DNA of 64,000 bases from Candidatus Zixiibacteriota bacterium. Lineage in GTDB: Bacteria > Zixibacteria > MSB-5A5 > GN15 > FEB-12. A program made the position numbers and the translations under genes. The notes beneath the pieces are model-generated. The model saw nothing but the letters and a program-made list of their open reading frames with translations. It was not told the origin of the DNA and ran no database searches. The stretch is taken from assembly GCA_040756055.1 (NCBI GenBank), contig JBFLZR010000006.1, positions 124,001 to 188,000 on the forward strand, given 5' to 3'. Shown in pieces: positions 30,831-40,081 of this stretch (the stretch's first letter is position 1; each line of letters begins with the position of its first letter).

Positions 30831-31967
30831 GTGAAAAGACGAACGTTCATCAGGTGTGTGGGATGCGGTGCGGCGGTGGCGGCGACGCAATCGAAGTTAC
30901 TTCCTGAGTTTCTGGGCGGTATTCAGAATGTCTGTGCTTTTGATTACACTACCAGGTTGTCATCGGTCGAGGCTCGACACTATAAGAAAAAGCCCGAAGG
31001 CGGCATAGAATGCGGAATTTGTCCGCGCCACTGCTATGTTACCGACCTTGAGCGCGGGTACTGCGGCGTGAGGGAAAACAGGTCAGACACTTACTATACA
31101 CTTGTCTATGGACTGTCGTGCTCGTTGAATATTGATCCGATAGAGAAGAAGCCGCTCTTTCATTTTCATCCCGGGACGACAGCTCTTTCTATCGCCACGG
31201 CCGGGTGTAATGTTAACTGTAAGTTCTGCCAGAACTGGGAGATATCTCAGGTCCGTCCGGAACAGACAAGAAACCTCGACCTCCCCCCCAAGAGCCTGGT
31301 CGATATATGTCGCCAGCGTAACGTGTCGACCATCGCCTATACCTATTCGGAGCCGGTCATCTTCTATGAGTACATGTTCGACACGGCCGAACAGGGGCAC
31401 AGGCACGGGGTCAAATCGGTGATGATTACGGGTGGGTATATTGAAGAGCAGCCACTTATCGAACTTATGCCGCATCTTGATGCTATCAAGGTTGATCTCA
31501 AGGCGATTCGTGAACAGTATTACAAGGATATCGTTGGGGGGGAACTTAAACCCGTTCTCGACCGTCTGATTCAAATCAAGAAAGCCGGTGTCTGGCTGGA
31601 GCTTGTTTATCTGGTCGTCCCTACTTTGAACGATACCGAGCAGGAATTTAAGGAACTGTCGAGATGGGTAAAGACCTATCTTGGTGCGGATACGCCACTT
31701 CACTATTCAAGGTTTTACCCGCAATATCTTCTAAAGAATCTCCCTCCGACTCCCGAAAAAACTATGGAGAACGCTCACGCCATTAGCAGGGCGGAGGGTT
31801 TACAGTATGTTTATCTGGGTAACCTTCGGGGGCATCCGGCCGAATCAACCTATTGTCCCAAATGCGGTAAAACGGTTATCGGCCGACGGGGATACACAAT
31901 CTATGAGTTCAATCTTGATGGCAATAGATGTCGGTTCTGTAAGCACGAAATTCCGGGGATTTTCTAA
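30831..31967 (+). CDS. amrS: AmmeMemoRadiSam system radical SAM enzyme, Tat-like N-terminus
   Basis: A 378-residue protein with GTG start. It begins MKRRTFIRCVGCGAAVAATQS, a twin-arginine-like leader (RRTFIR) that also carries cysteines. The body has GIECGICPRHCYVTDLERGYCGVRENR, then TAGCNVNCKFCQNWEISQ with the CX3CX2C cluster that binds SAM, YTYSEPVIFYEYMFD, DAIKVDLKAI and LVVPTLNDTEQEFKELSRW. The end has YCPKCGKTVIGRRGY and CRFCKHEIPG, a zinc-like finger. These are the landmarks of the AmmeMemoRadiSam subfamily. Export of a SAM-dependent enzyme would be unusual; the N-terminus could instead be a membrane or lipid anchor. Its stop codon abuts the next start. Confidence 0.88.
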   Translation: MKRRTFIRCVGCGAAVAATQSKLLPEFLGGIQNVCAFDYTTRLSSVEARHYKKKPEGGIECGICPRHCYVTDLERGYCGVRENRSDTYYTLVYGLSCSLNIDPIEKKPLFHFHPGTTALSIATAGCNVNCKFCQNWEISQVRPEQTRNLDLPPKSLVDICRQRNVSTIAYTYSEPVIFYEYMFDTAEQGHRHGVKSVMITGGYIEEQPLIELMPHLDAIKVDLKAIREQYYKDIVGGELKPVLDRLIQIKKAGVWLELVYLVVPTLNDTEQEFKELSRWVKTYLGADTPLHYSRFYPQYLLKNLPPTPEKTMENAHAISRAEGLQYVYLGNLRGHPAESTYCPKCGKTVIGRRGYTIYEFNLDGNRCRFCKHEIPGIF

Positions 31968-34097
31968 GTGATACGCCGGGCGTTTTTACTCGGTTTTTTC
32001 TCGGTTGTCGGACAGGTGTTGCTTCTCAGGGAACTGGTGGCCTCACTCAACGGCGACGAGCTTTTTATTTCAACCGCTCTGTTCGGGTGGCTGATTTCTG
32101 TTGCAGCCGGAGCATACCTCGGTGGTCGCAGCCGAACTTCGCCGGGCGCCCTCTTCTGGCGAGGCGCCGTACTTCTTCCGGTAATGGTGTTGCTGGTTCG
32201 CTTCTCACCGATGCTCACCGACCACATGACCGGTGAGGTGATTCCATTTACACAGGCCGCATTGATTTCCATGGTCGCTATGCTTCCGATAGGAATCATC
32301 TCAGGCTGGCTTTTCCCATCGATAGCGCGTCAGCAAATGGAAACCGAACCATCGATTATCAGAGTATATCTGTTCGAAGGTATCGGCGCTTTTTTGGGGG
32401 GCATCCTGGTTGCGTTCGCCATCGGGCCGTGGCTATCGGGGCTTCAACTCGCCTTTGCTGTCGGTCTGTTCATAGCGTTGTTTGACTGGATGTTCGCTAT
32501 ACCATCGTGGAATTTTCGCCTGCGCCGGTTGCTTCTAATGGTCGTTGTGGTGGCCATCTTCCTCGTGGGAGTCGGTTATCTGGAACCTGTTGCCGATCAA
32601 TGGCGATACCGGCCGTATCAGGTCGAGAAGTCGTTCGATACACCCTATGGCCGTCAAACCATTCTCTCAAGAGAAGACAACGTGATTCTACTCACCGATA
32701 ACAGTGTAGAGGCGGTTTATCCATCGACGATGGCAGCGGAGAACGCCCTGATCCCGGCGCTGGTGTACCACCCCGATGCCGAGACAATAGCCTATGTAGG
32801 CCAAACGGAGTTCGGAATTTCTCAACTCGCCGAGGAGATTTTCGGTGGAAGCAATCTGGTAGCTATAGATCCTCGACAGCAATTGAGTGAAGTGATCGAT
32901 GGCATAATCTCGACCGACCACCTGCCGGTACATCTGTATGTCGATCCGGGAATCATGATGACGCCGATAGCAGACGATCATTGGACATTCGATATCGTGA
33001 TTATCGCGGCGGGAATGTTTGACACATATAAAAACGGAAGACTGGTGACACCATCGTTTTTTGAACATCTGCCGCTGAACCCGGGAGGAATGGTTGTAAT
33101 ACCGACCGGATACGACACGGATCGGTATATTGGCAATGAGCAGGCAGAGATTCTATCCGTAATTCGCAACACCCTGAGCGGTCAATTTCATTACACCGAG
33201 GTATGGCCCGGCACGAGCACCGTATTTTTCGCCTCCGATTCATCACGATTCGGGCTTCCTGTAGACAGTATCATCGCGCGCATCGATAGCCTGGATTACA
33301 ATGCTCAGTTCGTATCGCGTGATTATCTCCCGGACAGGCTGGACGATCTGAGCAGGGATCGTTTGCTTGCGGCGATGGGGCAGTACGATGCCGTTAATAG
33401 CATCGACAAGCCGATTCTGCCATATCTTCAGGCGCTTTTGAGGTCAAAGGTCGACAGCGCGGATCACCTTATCATTACTCAGATTCTCACGCAACCGCTC
33501 TGGCTTCTGATTTTTCCGGTGGTGCTGATAATTCTATTTGTTACTACCATTATTCCGAAGCGGGCCAAAGGGAAGTTCGCCCTGTTTTTGTTCTTTACGG
33601 CGGGAGTTGTCTCGCTGTCGCTCGAACTTATCTCATTCTATGTATTTCAGTCTTACGCCGGAGCGTTGTACTGGGCGATGGCTGTTCTCATTGGAGCTTT
33701 CATGCTCGGATTATCGCTGGGGACGGTGGCTGTTTACTGGATAAAGAGCGATAAGACCGCTTCTGTAGCGCTCATCGTTCTTATGGTCCTTACGCTCGGT
33801 TTTCTCTTCACCTATGAAAACGGCACTATAGAGTTTGCCGTTTTCTATCACGCCGGGTTTCTGCTGCTGACCGCCGCGGCTTCCGGGGCCCTCTTTGTCG
33901 GAGCCACCCGTCAATATTACGGCCGCAAGGCAAAGGAAAATCGCGGCACCGGCTATGCTCTGGAGATTGCCGGGTCATCTCTCGGAGCGCTGTTCTCCAC
34001 CGCCGTGCTGCTTCCCGTGATCGGACTCACATATCTGCTGATCGCGATCGCCGCGGTTAGCGGTATCGCGCTGCTGGGTTTGATTATCAGAAGATAG
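31968..34097 (+). CDS. Polytopic membrane protein with spermidine-synthase-like core
   Basis: A 709-residue protein with GTG start directly after the radical SAM stop. About six transmembrane helices lie in the first 200 residues and about six more after residue 500. A soluble middle segment (approximately 205-500) resembles spermidine-synthase-like methyltransferase or aminopropyltransferase folds in layout (KSFDTPYGRQTILSREDNVILLTDNSVEAVYPST, then FDIVIIAAGMFDTYKNGRLVTPSFFEHLPLNPGGMVVI). The usual SAM-binding glycine loop is not obvious, so it may be inactive. This domain arrangement (helices-SpeE-like-helices) is common in genomes with AmmeMemoRadiSam or cytochrome clusters. Function unknown. 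Confidence 0.72.
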   Translation: MIRRAFLLGFFSVVGQVLLLRELVASLNGDELFISTALFGWLISVAAGAYLGGRSRTSPGALFWRGAVLLPVMVLLVRFSPMLTDHMTGEVIPFTQAALISMVAMLPIGIISGWLFPSIARQQMETEPSIIRVYLFEGIGAFLGGILVAFAIGPWLSGLQLAFAVGLFIALFDWMFAIPSWNFRLRRLLLMVVVVAIFLVGVGYLEPVADQWRYRPYQVEKSFDTPYGRQTILSREDNVILLTDNSVEAVYPSTMAAENALIPALVYHPDAETIAYVGQTEFGISQLAEEIFGGSNLVAIDPRQQLSEVIDGIISTDHLPVHLYVDPGIMMTPIADDHWTFDIVIIAAGMFDTYKNGRLVTPSFFEHLPLNPGGMVVIPTGYDTDRYIGNEQAEILSVIRNTLSGQFHYTEVWPGTSTVFFASDSSRFGLPVDSIIARIDSLDYNAQFVSRDYLPDRLDDLSRDRLLAAMGQYDAVNSIDKPILPYLQALLRSKVDSADHLIITQILTQPLWLLIFPVVLIILFVTTIIPKRAKGKFALFLFFTAGVVSLSLELISFYVFQSYAGALYWAMAVLIGAFMLGLSLGTVAVYWIKSDKTASVALIVLMVLTLGFLFTYENGTIEFAVFYHAGFLLLTAAASGALFVGATRQYYGRKAKENRGTGYALEIAGSSLGALFSTAVLLPVIGLTYLLIAIAAVSGIALLGLIIRR

Positions 34098-34102
34098 AAA
34101 GA

Positions 34103-35794
34103 CTATGCTTGTCGGTCTCGGACAGGTGATTTCTTGCGGTTTCTCTCGAGCAGGAATTGATTGTCTACCGAACGCGTCTCACCGGCTGAAGTAACATAAA
34201 TTGCGGCCCGGTCACTTATAGGGCAGGCGAATTCGCATGCCCCGCAGCCGGTGCACAAATACGGATCGACATACGGCCGCTTAACCGGGACCTCATTGCC
34301 CTTAGAGTCGTACGCGATTTCATCCTTGAGATATACCGCCTTGGGTGACGTAGGGCACCATTCCTCGCAGACGATGCACGGTGTCGCCATGGCCCACGGC
34401 AGGCACCGTCCGCGATCGATAAAAGCCGTGCCGATGCGGTTGGGCGGCGTATCTTTGTCGCCGACCTTTTCTTTCAGAGAAAGCTCCATTATGGCGCCGG
34501 TCGGACAAACCTGACCGCAGAGAGTGCAGGTAGGCTCACAGTAGCCTATTCTGGCTATCAGATACGGCGACCACATACCTTCGAGACCTGCCTCAAGCAG
34601 AGTGGGGTGAAGCGCATTGTTGGGGCACACTCGCATACACTGCCCGCAGCGGATGCACTTTGCCGCGAATGACGGTTCAGCAAGAGAGCCGGGCGGTCGA
34701 ATCAACAGGGGATTGGCGTTCACCTCGAAAGCGTCCCCGGATCGCAGCAGGGGAAACAAAGCCAGACCTGCCGCGACGGACATTGTTGCTTTTCGCCTCG
34801 AGATATTTATTTCGGGGGTACCGGCGGGATTTGCCGGCGTAACTATCTGCTGAGGGAAGAACTTGAATTTGAGTGAACCCTCGGGACATGCCGCCTGGCA
34901 ATTGAGGCAGAGGTGGCACTCCGCCTGGCGCCATTTGCGGCCGATCTCGGGGTCATCGCCGCCCTGACAATTCAGGCCGCAGAGTCCGCAATGCGTGCAT
35001 GATTGCTCATCCTTTTGCAGGCCGAATAACGAGAAGCGGGAGAAGATTCCCAGCAGAGCTCCCAGCGGACAGATGCCCCGGCACCAGAAACGGGTGAAAA
35101 TTCGGTTGAGGATCAGGATGAACAGAAAGAGTGTGCCTATGGTCAGGATGGTGTGAAAGAAACTCTGGCGGTAGGTCAAAAGCAGCGGGGCAATAATATC
35201 GTACACACCCTGCGCCAGTTTGCCCAGGGGCGGGTAGCCGAGTCCTTTGAACCAATCGACAAGCCCTGCCAGGGCGGTGTGTGTCACCGGCAGTACCACT
35301 GTTCCGATTGAGCGGGCAAGCAACGCCAGCGGATCCAGAAGTCCTATCTGCAGCGTTCCCAACAGAGCCGCGCCAAGAAAGACCAGCAGAATATAATATT
35401 TGATCCGCTGATATTTTTTGTAGTGATTCGACCTGATTTTTCCCGCTCCCCGATGGTTGAGCCTCTCGGATGGAATCTCGGAAACCCAGTGATTAAGCGA
35501 CCCAAGGGGGCAGACCCATCCGCAGAAGAAGCGTCCGATAAATATCGTCGGAATTAAAATGACCAGCGACCAGAGCAGACCTTTGTACAGTGTTCCGCTT
35601 GACAGAACTGTCGCTATAGCTACCAGAGGGTCAAACTCGAGCGCAATGGATACCGGGTAGGGCAGCATGATCTCGGTTGGGTCGGTCGGGTTGAAATTTA
35701 CTTCGAAGGTCGTTTTGAGAATAAGCCAGAAGAATACTGCAAAAAAGAGTATCTGCGATACGCGACGAAGGTTTCGCACTGTCTTGATTGTCAT
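34103..35794 (-). CDS. NapH/NosR-like membrane polyferredoxin with two C-terminal 4Fe-4S regions
   Basis: A 563-residue protein. The N-terminal half has several transmembrane helices and the two motifs FCGWVCPLGSLNHW and FWCRGICPLGALLG, as in NapH/CcoG-like proteins. Between residues about 260 and 300 lies CTHCGLCGLNCQ with CHLCLNCQAACP. The rest, from SRRKATMSVAAGLALFPLLRSG (like a Tat or anchor signal) onward, is a ferredoxin-like part with CIRCGQCMRVCP, CEPTCTLCGQVCP, PCIVCEEWCP and CTGCGACEFACP. It passes electrons between quinol or cytoplasm and a periplasmic acceptor. It overlaps the DUF362 gene by four bases, so it forms one operon with it. The exact partner is unknown. Confidence 0.85.
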   Translation of the reverse strand: MTIKTVRNLRRVSQILFFAVFFWLILKTTFEVNFNPTDPTEIMLPYPVSIALEFDPLVAIATVLSSGTLYKGLLWSLVILIPTIFIGRFFCGWVCPLGSLNHWVSEIPSERLNHRGAGKIRSNHYKKYQRIKYYILLVFLGAALLGTLQIGLLDPLALLARSIGTVVLPVTHTALAGLVDWFKGLGYPPLGKLAQGVYDIIAPLLLTYRQSFFHTILTIGTLFLFILILNRIFTRFWCRGICPLGALLGIFSRFSLFGLQKDEQSCTHCGLCGLNCQGGDDPEIGRKWRQAECHLCLNCQAACPEGSLKFKFFPQQIVTPANPAGTPEINISRRKATMSVAAGLALFPLLRSGDAFEVNANPLLIRPPGSLAEPSFAAKCIRCGQCMRVCPNNALHPTLLEAGLEGMWSPYLIARIGYCEPTCTLCGQVCPTGAIMELSLKEKVGDKDTPPNRIGTAFIDRGRCLPWAMATPCIVCEEWCPTSPKAVYLKDEIAYDSKGNEVPVKRPYVDPYLCTGCGACEFACPISDRAAIYVTSAGETRSVDNQFLLERNRKKSPVRDRQA

Positions 35795-36774
35795 ACAGTG
35801 ACTTCCCTGTACCCGGCGGCTCTGTAATCGATACTGCCGAGTCCGCTCTTTTCTGCCAGAACGATGTGCCCGACTCTCTCACCGGTGAGTCCCAAAAATT
35901 CCACGGCTCGTGAATCGGCCGCCACCTGGTCGGTCGCGCACAATACCGTGTTTTCGATGGCAACATCGTCAAGCGAACCTCCCGTCGGGCCGTTGCGCAG
36001 CAGAACCCTGGTAGCGTCAACAACAGTCAGAGTAGGTCGACAGAAAGCAGCCAGATCGACTATGGACTGGTCGATCCGTTGGTGGAGCTGATTGCGCCGC
36101 CCACCGAGAATGCCGTAGAGGTTTTTCATGCCGATAGTGCATGCGGACATGGAGTGATGTTTGACAATCGGCATATTGATCAAGCGGTCGGTCTTCAGGA
36201 AATATTTCAGAACGGGCCATACGGTGAGCAATTCGCCGTTGATATCGGTCGAAAAATAATCTTCTTCCCGCGGTAACAGTACTCTGGCTCCCGCCGATTC
36301 AGCGGCGTTTCTAATGCCGCTGCGAAGGAAGCACCGTCGCGGCTCGTTGCAACTGATGTCGGTCACTATTACCTCGGACGCCCCGGCCTCGAGGCACAGT
36401 CGGACCATTTCCGCTACCAGCAGCGGGTTGGTGTTGGCGGCCTGTTCGGGGGCACGATCCCATCCGATATTCGGCTTGACCGTTACTTTCTCACCCGATT
36501 TCACAAACCGTTTTATGCCGCCGATGGCGTCGAGAGAATAATTGAGGGCCTTGACAGCATCAGCCTCATGACAGAGGGTGACTTTTGGCAAAGTTGGGTC
36601 GGGCGGGACTTCGAAACTGCTCGAAGGCACAAAAACGGGAGTGTACCTGTCGCCTGAATGCGCTGAAAGCAGCGCTCCCGCGTCGCGATTGTGAAGCAGC
36701 AAGCCGGCTCCTCCGGCGGCGGCGGCCAGCGCGACAGCTTTACCGGTCTTTTTTATGAATTCTCGTCGTTGCAT
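35791..36774 (-). CDS. DUF362 protein with twin-arginine leader
   Basis: A 327-residue protein. The N-terminus MQRREFIKKTGKAVALAAAAGGAGLLL is a Tat signal (RREFIKK). Family marks: VTVKPNIGWDRAPEQAANTNPLLVAEMVRLCLEAGASEVIVTD, PIVKHHSMSACTIGMKNLYGILGGRRNQLHQ and DATRVLLRNGPTGGSLDDVAIENTVLCATDQVAADS. It is a second, exported DUF362 gene in this 9-kb cluster and is the first gene of the polyferredoxin operon. Export with the ferredoxin suggests a role in assembling or serving a periplasmic redox enzyme. No catalytic function is established for the family. Confidence 0.82.
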   Translation of the reverse strand: MQRREFIKKTGKAVALAAAAGGAGLLLHNRDAGALLSAHSGDRYTPVFVPSSSFEVPPDPTLPKVTLCHEADAVKALNYSLDAIGGIKRFVKSGEKVTVKPNIGWDRAPEQAANTNPLLVAEMVRLCLEAGASEVIVTDISCNEPRRCFLRSGIRNAAESAGARVLLPREEDYFSTDINGELLTVWPVLKYFLKTDRLINMPIVKHHSMSACTIGMKNLYGILGGRRNQLHQRIDQSIVDLAAFCRPTLTVVDATRVLLRNGPTGGSLDDVAIENTVLCATDQVAADSRAVEFLGLTGERVGHIVLAEKSGLGSIDYRAAGYREVTV

Positions 36775-36873
36775 GGTTCCCGACTCAGAGATTTGATTTA
36801 CGCGGGAAATATAAATAATGACAAAATCTATGGCAAGCTTGAAGGAATTGGCATCGAGACGGGTTTTTGCGGA

Positions 36874-38058
36874 CTATTTGAGAGTAAAGACGAGTATAAC
36901 CATGACTATCAAGGCAAGAGCAGCTCCGGCAAAGAATGTAGCATCAACGCCGCCGAGCGTGTAAAACAAGCCCATCAAAGGCGGTCCGATTGTTTGACCA
37001 CCGCGGAGCACCATGGAATTCATCGACATGAACGCCGCTCGATGTTCGAGTGGCGCGAATCCCGACATGAGCGTGAGAATACTGGGTATATTGACTCCGT
37101 GTCCGAGGCCAAAAACGAAAGCCGGTATCAGCAAAACCCATAGATGCCCAATCATAGGGATACTGAGCAGCGCGATGCTGTATAGAATGAACCCCCACAC
37201 AAGCAGTTTCTTGTGGGAGAAGGTATCGGATAGCCTGCCGAGTTGAGCCGATGTGACCGCTGTCGTCAAAGACATTGCAGACATCAAAAGCCCGATTACC
37301 ACCGGTGAGCCGTTAAATGACTCTTTTATCAGGAATGGGAAGTAAGTCAGGTAAACCCCATAAAGTATGACAAATGTCAGGATGCTGGCAAAGAAGAGAC
37401 CAACTACCTGTACATTGATCGACTTTAGTATTCCACGAAAATACCGGCGCATATCCTCGGGCTTCTTGGGTTCGGGATTTTTCAGTTTGAGGATTACCCA
37501 CAGTCCGATCGGGAGGGCTATCAGGGAGAGAAGAAAAGGGTAGTGCCATGCCACAAGGGTCAAGGCTCCCCCTATCAGCGGATAACTGGCGGTTCCGACA
37601 CTGAGCACGCTGGCGTTGTAACCCATAGCTTGAGCGCGCTGGCGGCCCTCGTAAATGTCGCCGATGAGGGTGGTGTTGATAGAGCCGAGAGAACCGCCGC
37701 CCATTCCCTGGAAGAATCTTAGAATCAGCAGAGCATTAAAATCCCTCGCGAAAAAGCAAGCTCCGCCGGCGATTCCGAATAACATCAGCGCCGGAATTAT
37801 GATTTTTTTTCGGCCATAGCGGTCAGCCAGCACGCCCAGAATCGGGGTGAGCACTACGCCGGGAAGAGTGAACACGGTAATGAGCAGGCCCACACGTTGA
37901 GCGGAAGTGTTCAACTCCCGGGCAATGGTGGGAAAAGCCGGGGTGATACTCGAAACCCCCAGCACGGCCATCAGAGTAATGCCGAAGATTATCTGAAGAT
38001 TGGTGTCGCGATATACTTTTCTGTCTTTGCCGGAGTTGGCTCCTGCGTCGTTGGCCAT
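36874..38058 (-). CDS. MFS transporter, 12 helices
   Basis: A 394-residue inner-membrane protein. MFS motif A occurs as GVLADRYGRKKIIIP after the second helix, and a second-half equivalent as GRLSDTFSHKKLLVW. The segment FFQGMGGGSLGSINTTLIGDIYEGRQRAQAMGYNASVLSVGTASYPLIGG is the helix 4-5 pattern of drug:H+ antiporters. Substrate cannot be named. It stands alone in the leftward direction; the small interval after its end (36775-36873) holds no clear terminator. Confidence 0.85.
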   Translation of the reverse strand: MANDAGANSGKDRKVYRDTNLQIIFGITLMAVLGVSSITPAFPTIARELNTSAQRVGLLITVFTLPGVVLTPILGVLADRYGRKKIIIPALMLFGIAGGACFFARDFNALLILRFFQGMGGGSLGSINTTLIGDIYEGRQRAQAMGYNASVLSVGTASYPLIGGALTLVAWHYPFLLSLIALPIGLWVILKLKNPEPKKPEDMRRYFRGILKSINVQVVGLFFASILTFVILYGVYLTYFPFLIKESFNGSPVVIGLLMSAMSLTTAVTSAQLGRLSDTFSHKKLLVWGFILYSIALLSIPMIGHLWVLLIPAFVFGLGHGVNIPSILTLMSGFAPLEHRAAFMSMNSMVLRGGQTIGPPLMGLFYTLGGVDATFFAGAALALIVMVILVFTLK

Positions 38059-38224
38059 ATATTTTCCATCAGGTTACAAGCCGTTTTCGCCAAAGATAAC
38101 ACTGTTTTTCCGCGAAACAAACTAAGTTTCTCAGCTCCGGGAATGTCTTGTCAAGCGGTAATGGGCCGTATATCTTGCGGGTAGCGACACAGGGACGGGA
38201 CCTTGCCAAAAAGGAGGGAACGAA

Positions 38225-38692
38225 TTGAACTTGTACCTTGTGCAGCACGCTGAGGCCAAAAGAGATACTGAATATCCGCGCCGGCCCTTTTCCGAAGGAG
38301 GCTATGCTGAGATTGAGAAAACAGCCAAATGGCTCGCAACCAAACTTCGACCATCCATCAATGTCATATTTCACAGTGGTAAATTGAGAGCCCAGCAGAC
38401 CGCTGAAGTGCTGGCGGATTACCTTAACCCGCCGGGGGGAATAAAGCCCGCTGATAGTCTCGAACCTAACGCCGACCCTGCTGTCTGGGCCGAACAACTT
38501 GTGTCGATGAGCGAAAACGTGATGCTTGTCGGGCATCTTCCGCATCTAAGCAAGTTGACTTCACGGCTTCTCTGCGGCGACGAAAGCAGGTCTATTGTAG
38601 AATTTCACAATGCCGGGGTAGTTTGTATGTCCCGTGACCAGGAGAATCAATGGGTAATCCGATGGATACTCGTGCCGGGTTTGTGTGAGTGA
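38225..38692 (+). CDS. SixA-like phosphohistidine phosphatase
   Basis: A 155-residue protein with a TTG start, fixed by GGAGGG (38212-38217) seven bases before. The catalytic histidine motif is LVQHAEA (usual RHG replaced by QHA), followed by RRPFSEGG, FHSGKLRAQQTAEVLADYL and MLVGHLPHLSKLTSRLL, as in SixA of the histidine-phosphatase superfamily. In Escherichia coli SixA dephosphorylates phosphohistidine in the nitrogen-related PTS. Here it starts a run of four rightward genes with short gaps (deacetylase, archease, RtcB), with which no functional link is known. Confidence 0.85.
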   Translation: MNLYLVQHAEAKRDTEYPRRPFSEGGYAEIEKTAKWLATKLRPSINVIFHSGKLRAQQTAEVLADYLNPPGGIKPADSLEPNADPAVWAEQLVSMSENVMLVGHLPHLSKLTSRLLCGDESRSIVEFHNAGVVCMSRDQENQWVIRWILVPGLCE

Positions 38693-38715
38693 TTGTTAAT
38701 GAGAGCAGGGCCACG

Positions 38716-39558
38716 ATGAAAATCATTTTTTCCAAAAGATGTCTCGAGTACTCGCAGCCGGGTCATCCCGAGTCGCCCGAGAGAGTCCGCTCGACTTTCG
38801 AGCATCTTAAGGACCACTATGAGGTCGTTGAGCCGACCCCGGCCGATGTGGCCGACCTTTTGCTGGTTCACACGCGCGATCTCATTGACCGGGTATCGGC
38901 GGGAAATTTCTATGATGGCGACTCGCCGGCTTATCCCCACCTGGCTTTTTACGCCAGACTCTCTGCCGGGGCTGCCCTTATGGCTCTGAAGCTAGCTCTG
39001 GAAGGGACCGCGTCCATATCACTAATGCGACCGCCCGGACACCACGCCGGTAAGAATTTCCTCGGAGGTTTTTGCTACTTTAATAACGTCGCGATTGCCG
39101 CCGCTAAAGCTCTGGATAAGGTGAGGCGGGTGGCCATTATCGATTTCGACTGCCACCATGGAAACGGTACTCAGGATATTTTTATGGGTAGTGATAGAGT
39201 ATTGTATGTATCCCTGCACCAAAGCCCATTATACCCTGGAACCGGGTATCGCTCGGAACTGAACTGCCGCAACTTTCCGGTTGACGCGTTTACTTCCGGC
39301 GACGACTACATGAAAATATTCTCGATCGCGCTTGACGAGGTAAGGGAATTTTCGCCGGAACTGGTTGCGGTTTCCGCCGGATTTGATACCTTCAAGGAAG
39401 ACCCGATAACCAATCTGGGATTGGACATCGAAACGTTCGAGCGAATAGGTGAGGCTATTAGCTCTTTGGGTGTCCCGACATTTTCACTGCTGGAGGGTGG
39501 GTATTCATCGGGAATGCCCTATTGTGTGCAGGCGTATTTGAACGGACTGGAGAGTTAG
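38716..39558 (+). CDS. Histone deacetylase superfamily protein
   Basis: A 280-residue zinc-dependent amide hydrolase. ATG 38716 has AGGG five bases before it; GTG 38689 in the same frame would overlap the SixA stop. Motifs: LMRPPGHHAGKNFLGGFCYFNNVAIAA, AIIDFDCHHGNGTQDIF (zinc ligands and active-site His pair), SAGFDTFKEDPI and LLEGGYS. Bacterial members deacetylate acetyl-polyamines, acetoin-related ligands or lysines. It directly abuts archease (TAG then ATG). Confidence 0.88.
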   Translation: MKIIFSKRCLEYSQPGHPESPERVRSTFEHLKDHYEVVEPTPADVADLLLVHTRDLIDRVSAGNFYDGDSPAYPHLAFYARLSAGAALMALKLALEGTASISLMRPPGHHAGKNFLGGFCYFNNVAIAAAKALDKVRRVAIIDFDCHHGNGTQDIFMGSDRVLYVSLHQSPLYPGTGYRSELNCRNFPVDAFTSGDDYMKIFSIALDEVREFSPELVAVSAGFDTFKEDPITNLGLDIETFERIGEAISSLGVPTFSLLEGGYSSGMPYCVQAYLNGLES

Positions 39559-40014
39559 ATGGTCGCCGAGAGGAAGAAAGCCGCTGGAGGCTCGCGCCAC
39601 TACGAATTCGTGGAACACACCGCCGATATCGCGATAAAGGCGTATGGCAAAACCGTGGAAGAAGCCTACGCCGTGGCGGGCGACGCCATGTTTGACATAA
39701 TGACCGATGGTTCCAAAATCCGACCCGACAAGGAAATCGCTGTTGAGGTTGAATCTGTCGACCGGGAGGGGCTGCTCGTTGGCTTTCTGTCGAAATTGAT
39801 TCTGCTTTGGGAGGTTGACGGCTGGGTGCTGACAGATTTCGAGGTGACTCTTCTGAGTGAGAACCGCCTGACAGCGAGAGGTTTTGGCGAGAAATACGAC
39901 AAAGAAAAGCATGCGTCGGGTCACCACATAAAAGGTGTTTCGTATCATATGATGGAGATAGCTGACCCGGCAGGTGAGACGCCTGCTTATGTTCAGGTGT
40001 TGTTCGACGTGTGA
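39559..40014 (+). CDS. Archease, RtcB activator
   Basis: A 151-residue protein of the archease family, which helps the RNA ligase RtcB to be guanylylated and to turn over. Visible features: YEFVEHTADIAIKAYGKTVEEAYAVAGDAMFDIMTD, the acidic calcium-site region, and GHHIKGVSYHMMEI near the end, followed by a terminal Asp-Val. It lies 67 bases before rtcB in the same direction, the standard arrangement, so the assignment is well supported. Confidence 0.9.
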   Translation: MVAERKKAAGGSRHYEFVEHTADIAIKAYGKTVEEAYAVAGDAMFDIMTDGSKIRPDKEIAVEVESVDREGLLVGFLSKLILLWEVDGWVLTDFEVTLLSENRLTARGFGEKYDKEKHASGHHIKGVSYHMMEIADPAGETPAYVQVLFDV

Positions 40015-40081
40015 ACAGGCTCCGGGTTGATTACCATTGAGAGAATTGTTGAAAGAGACCATCAAATAGGAACGAATATCT

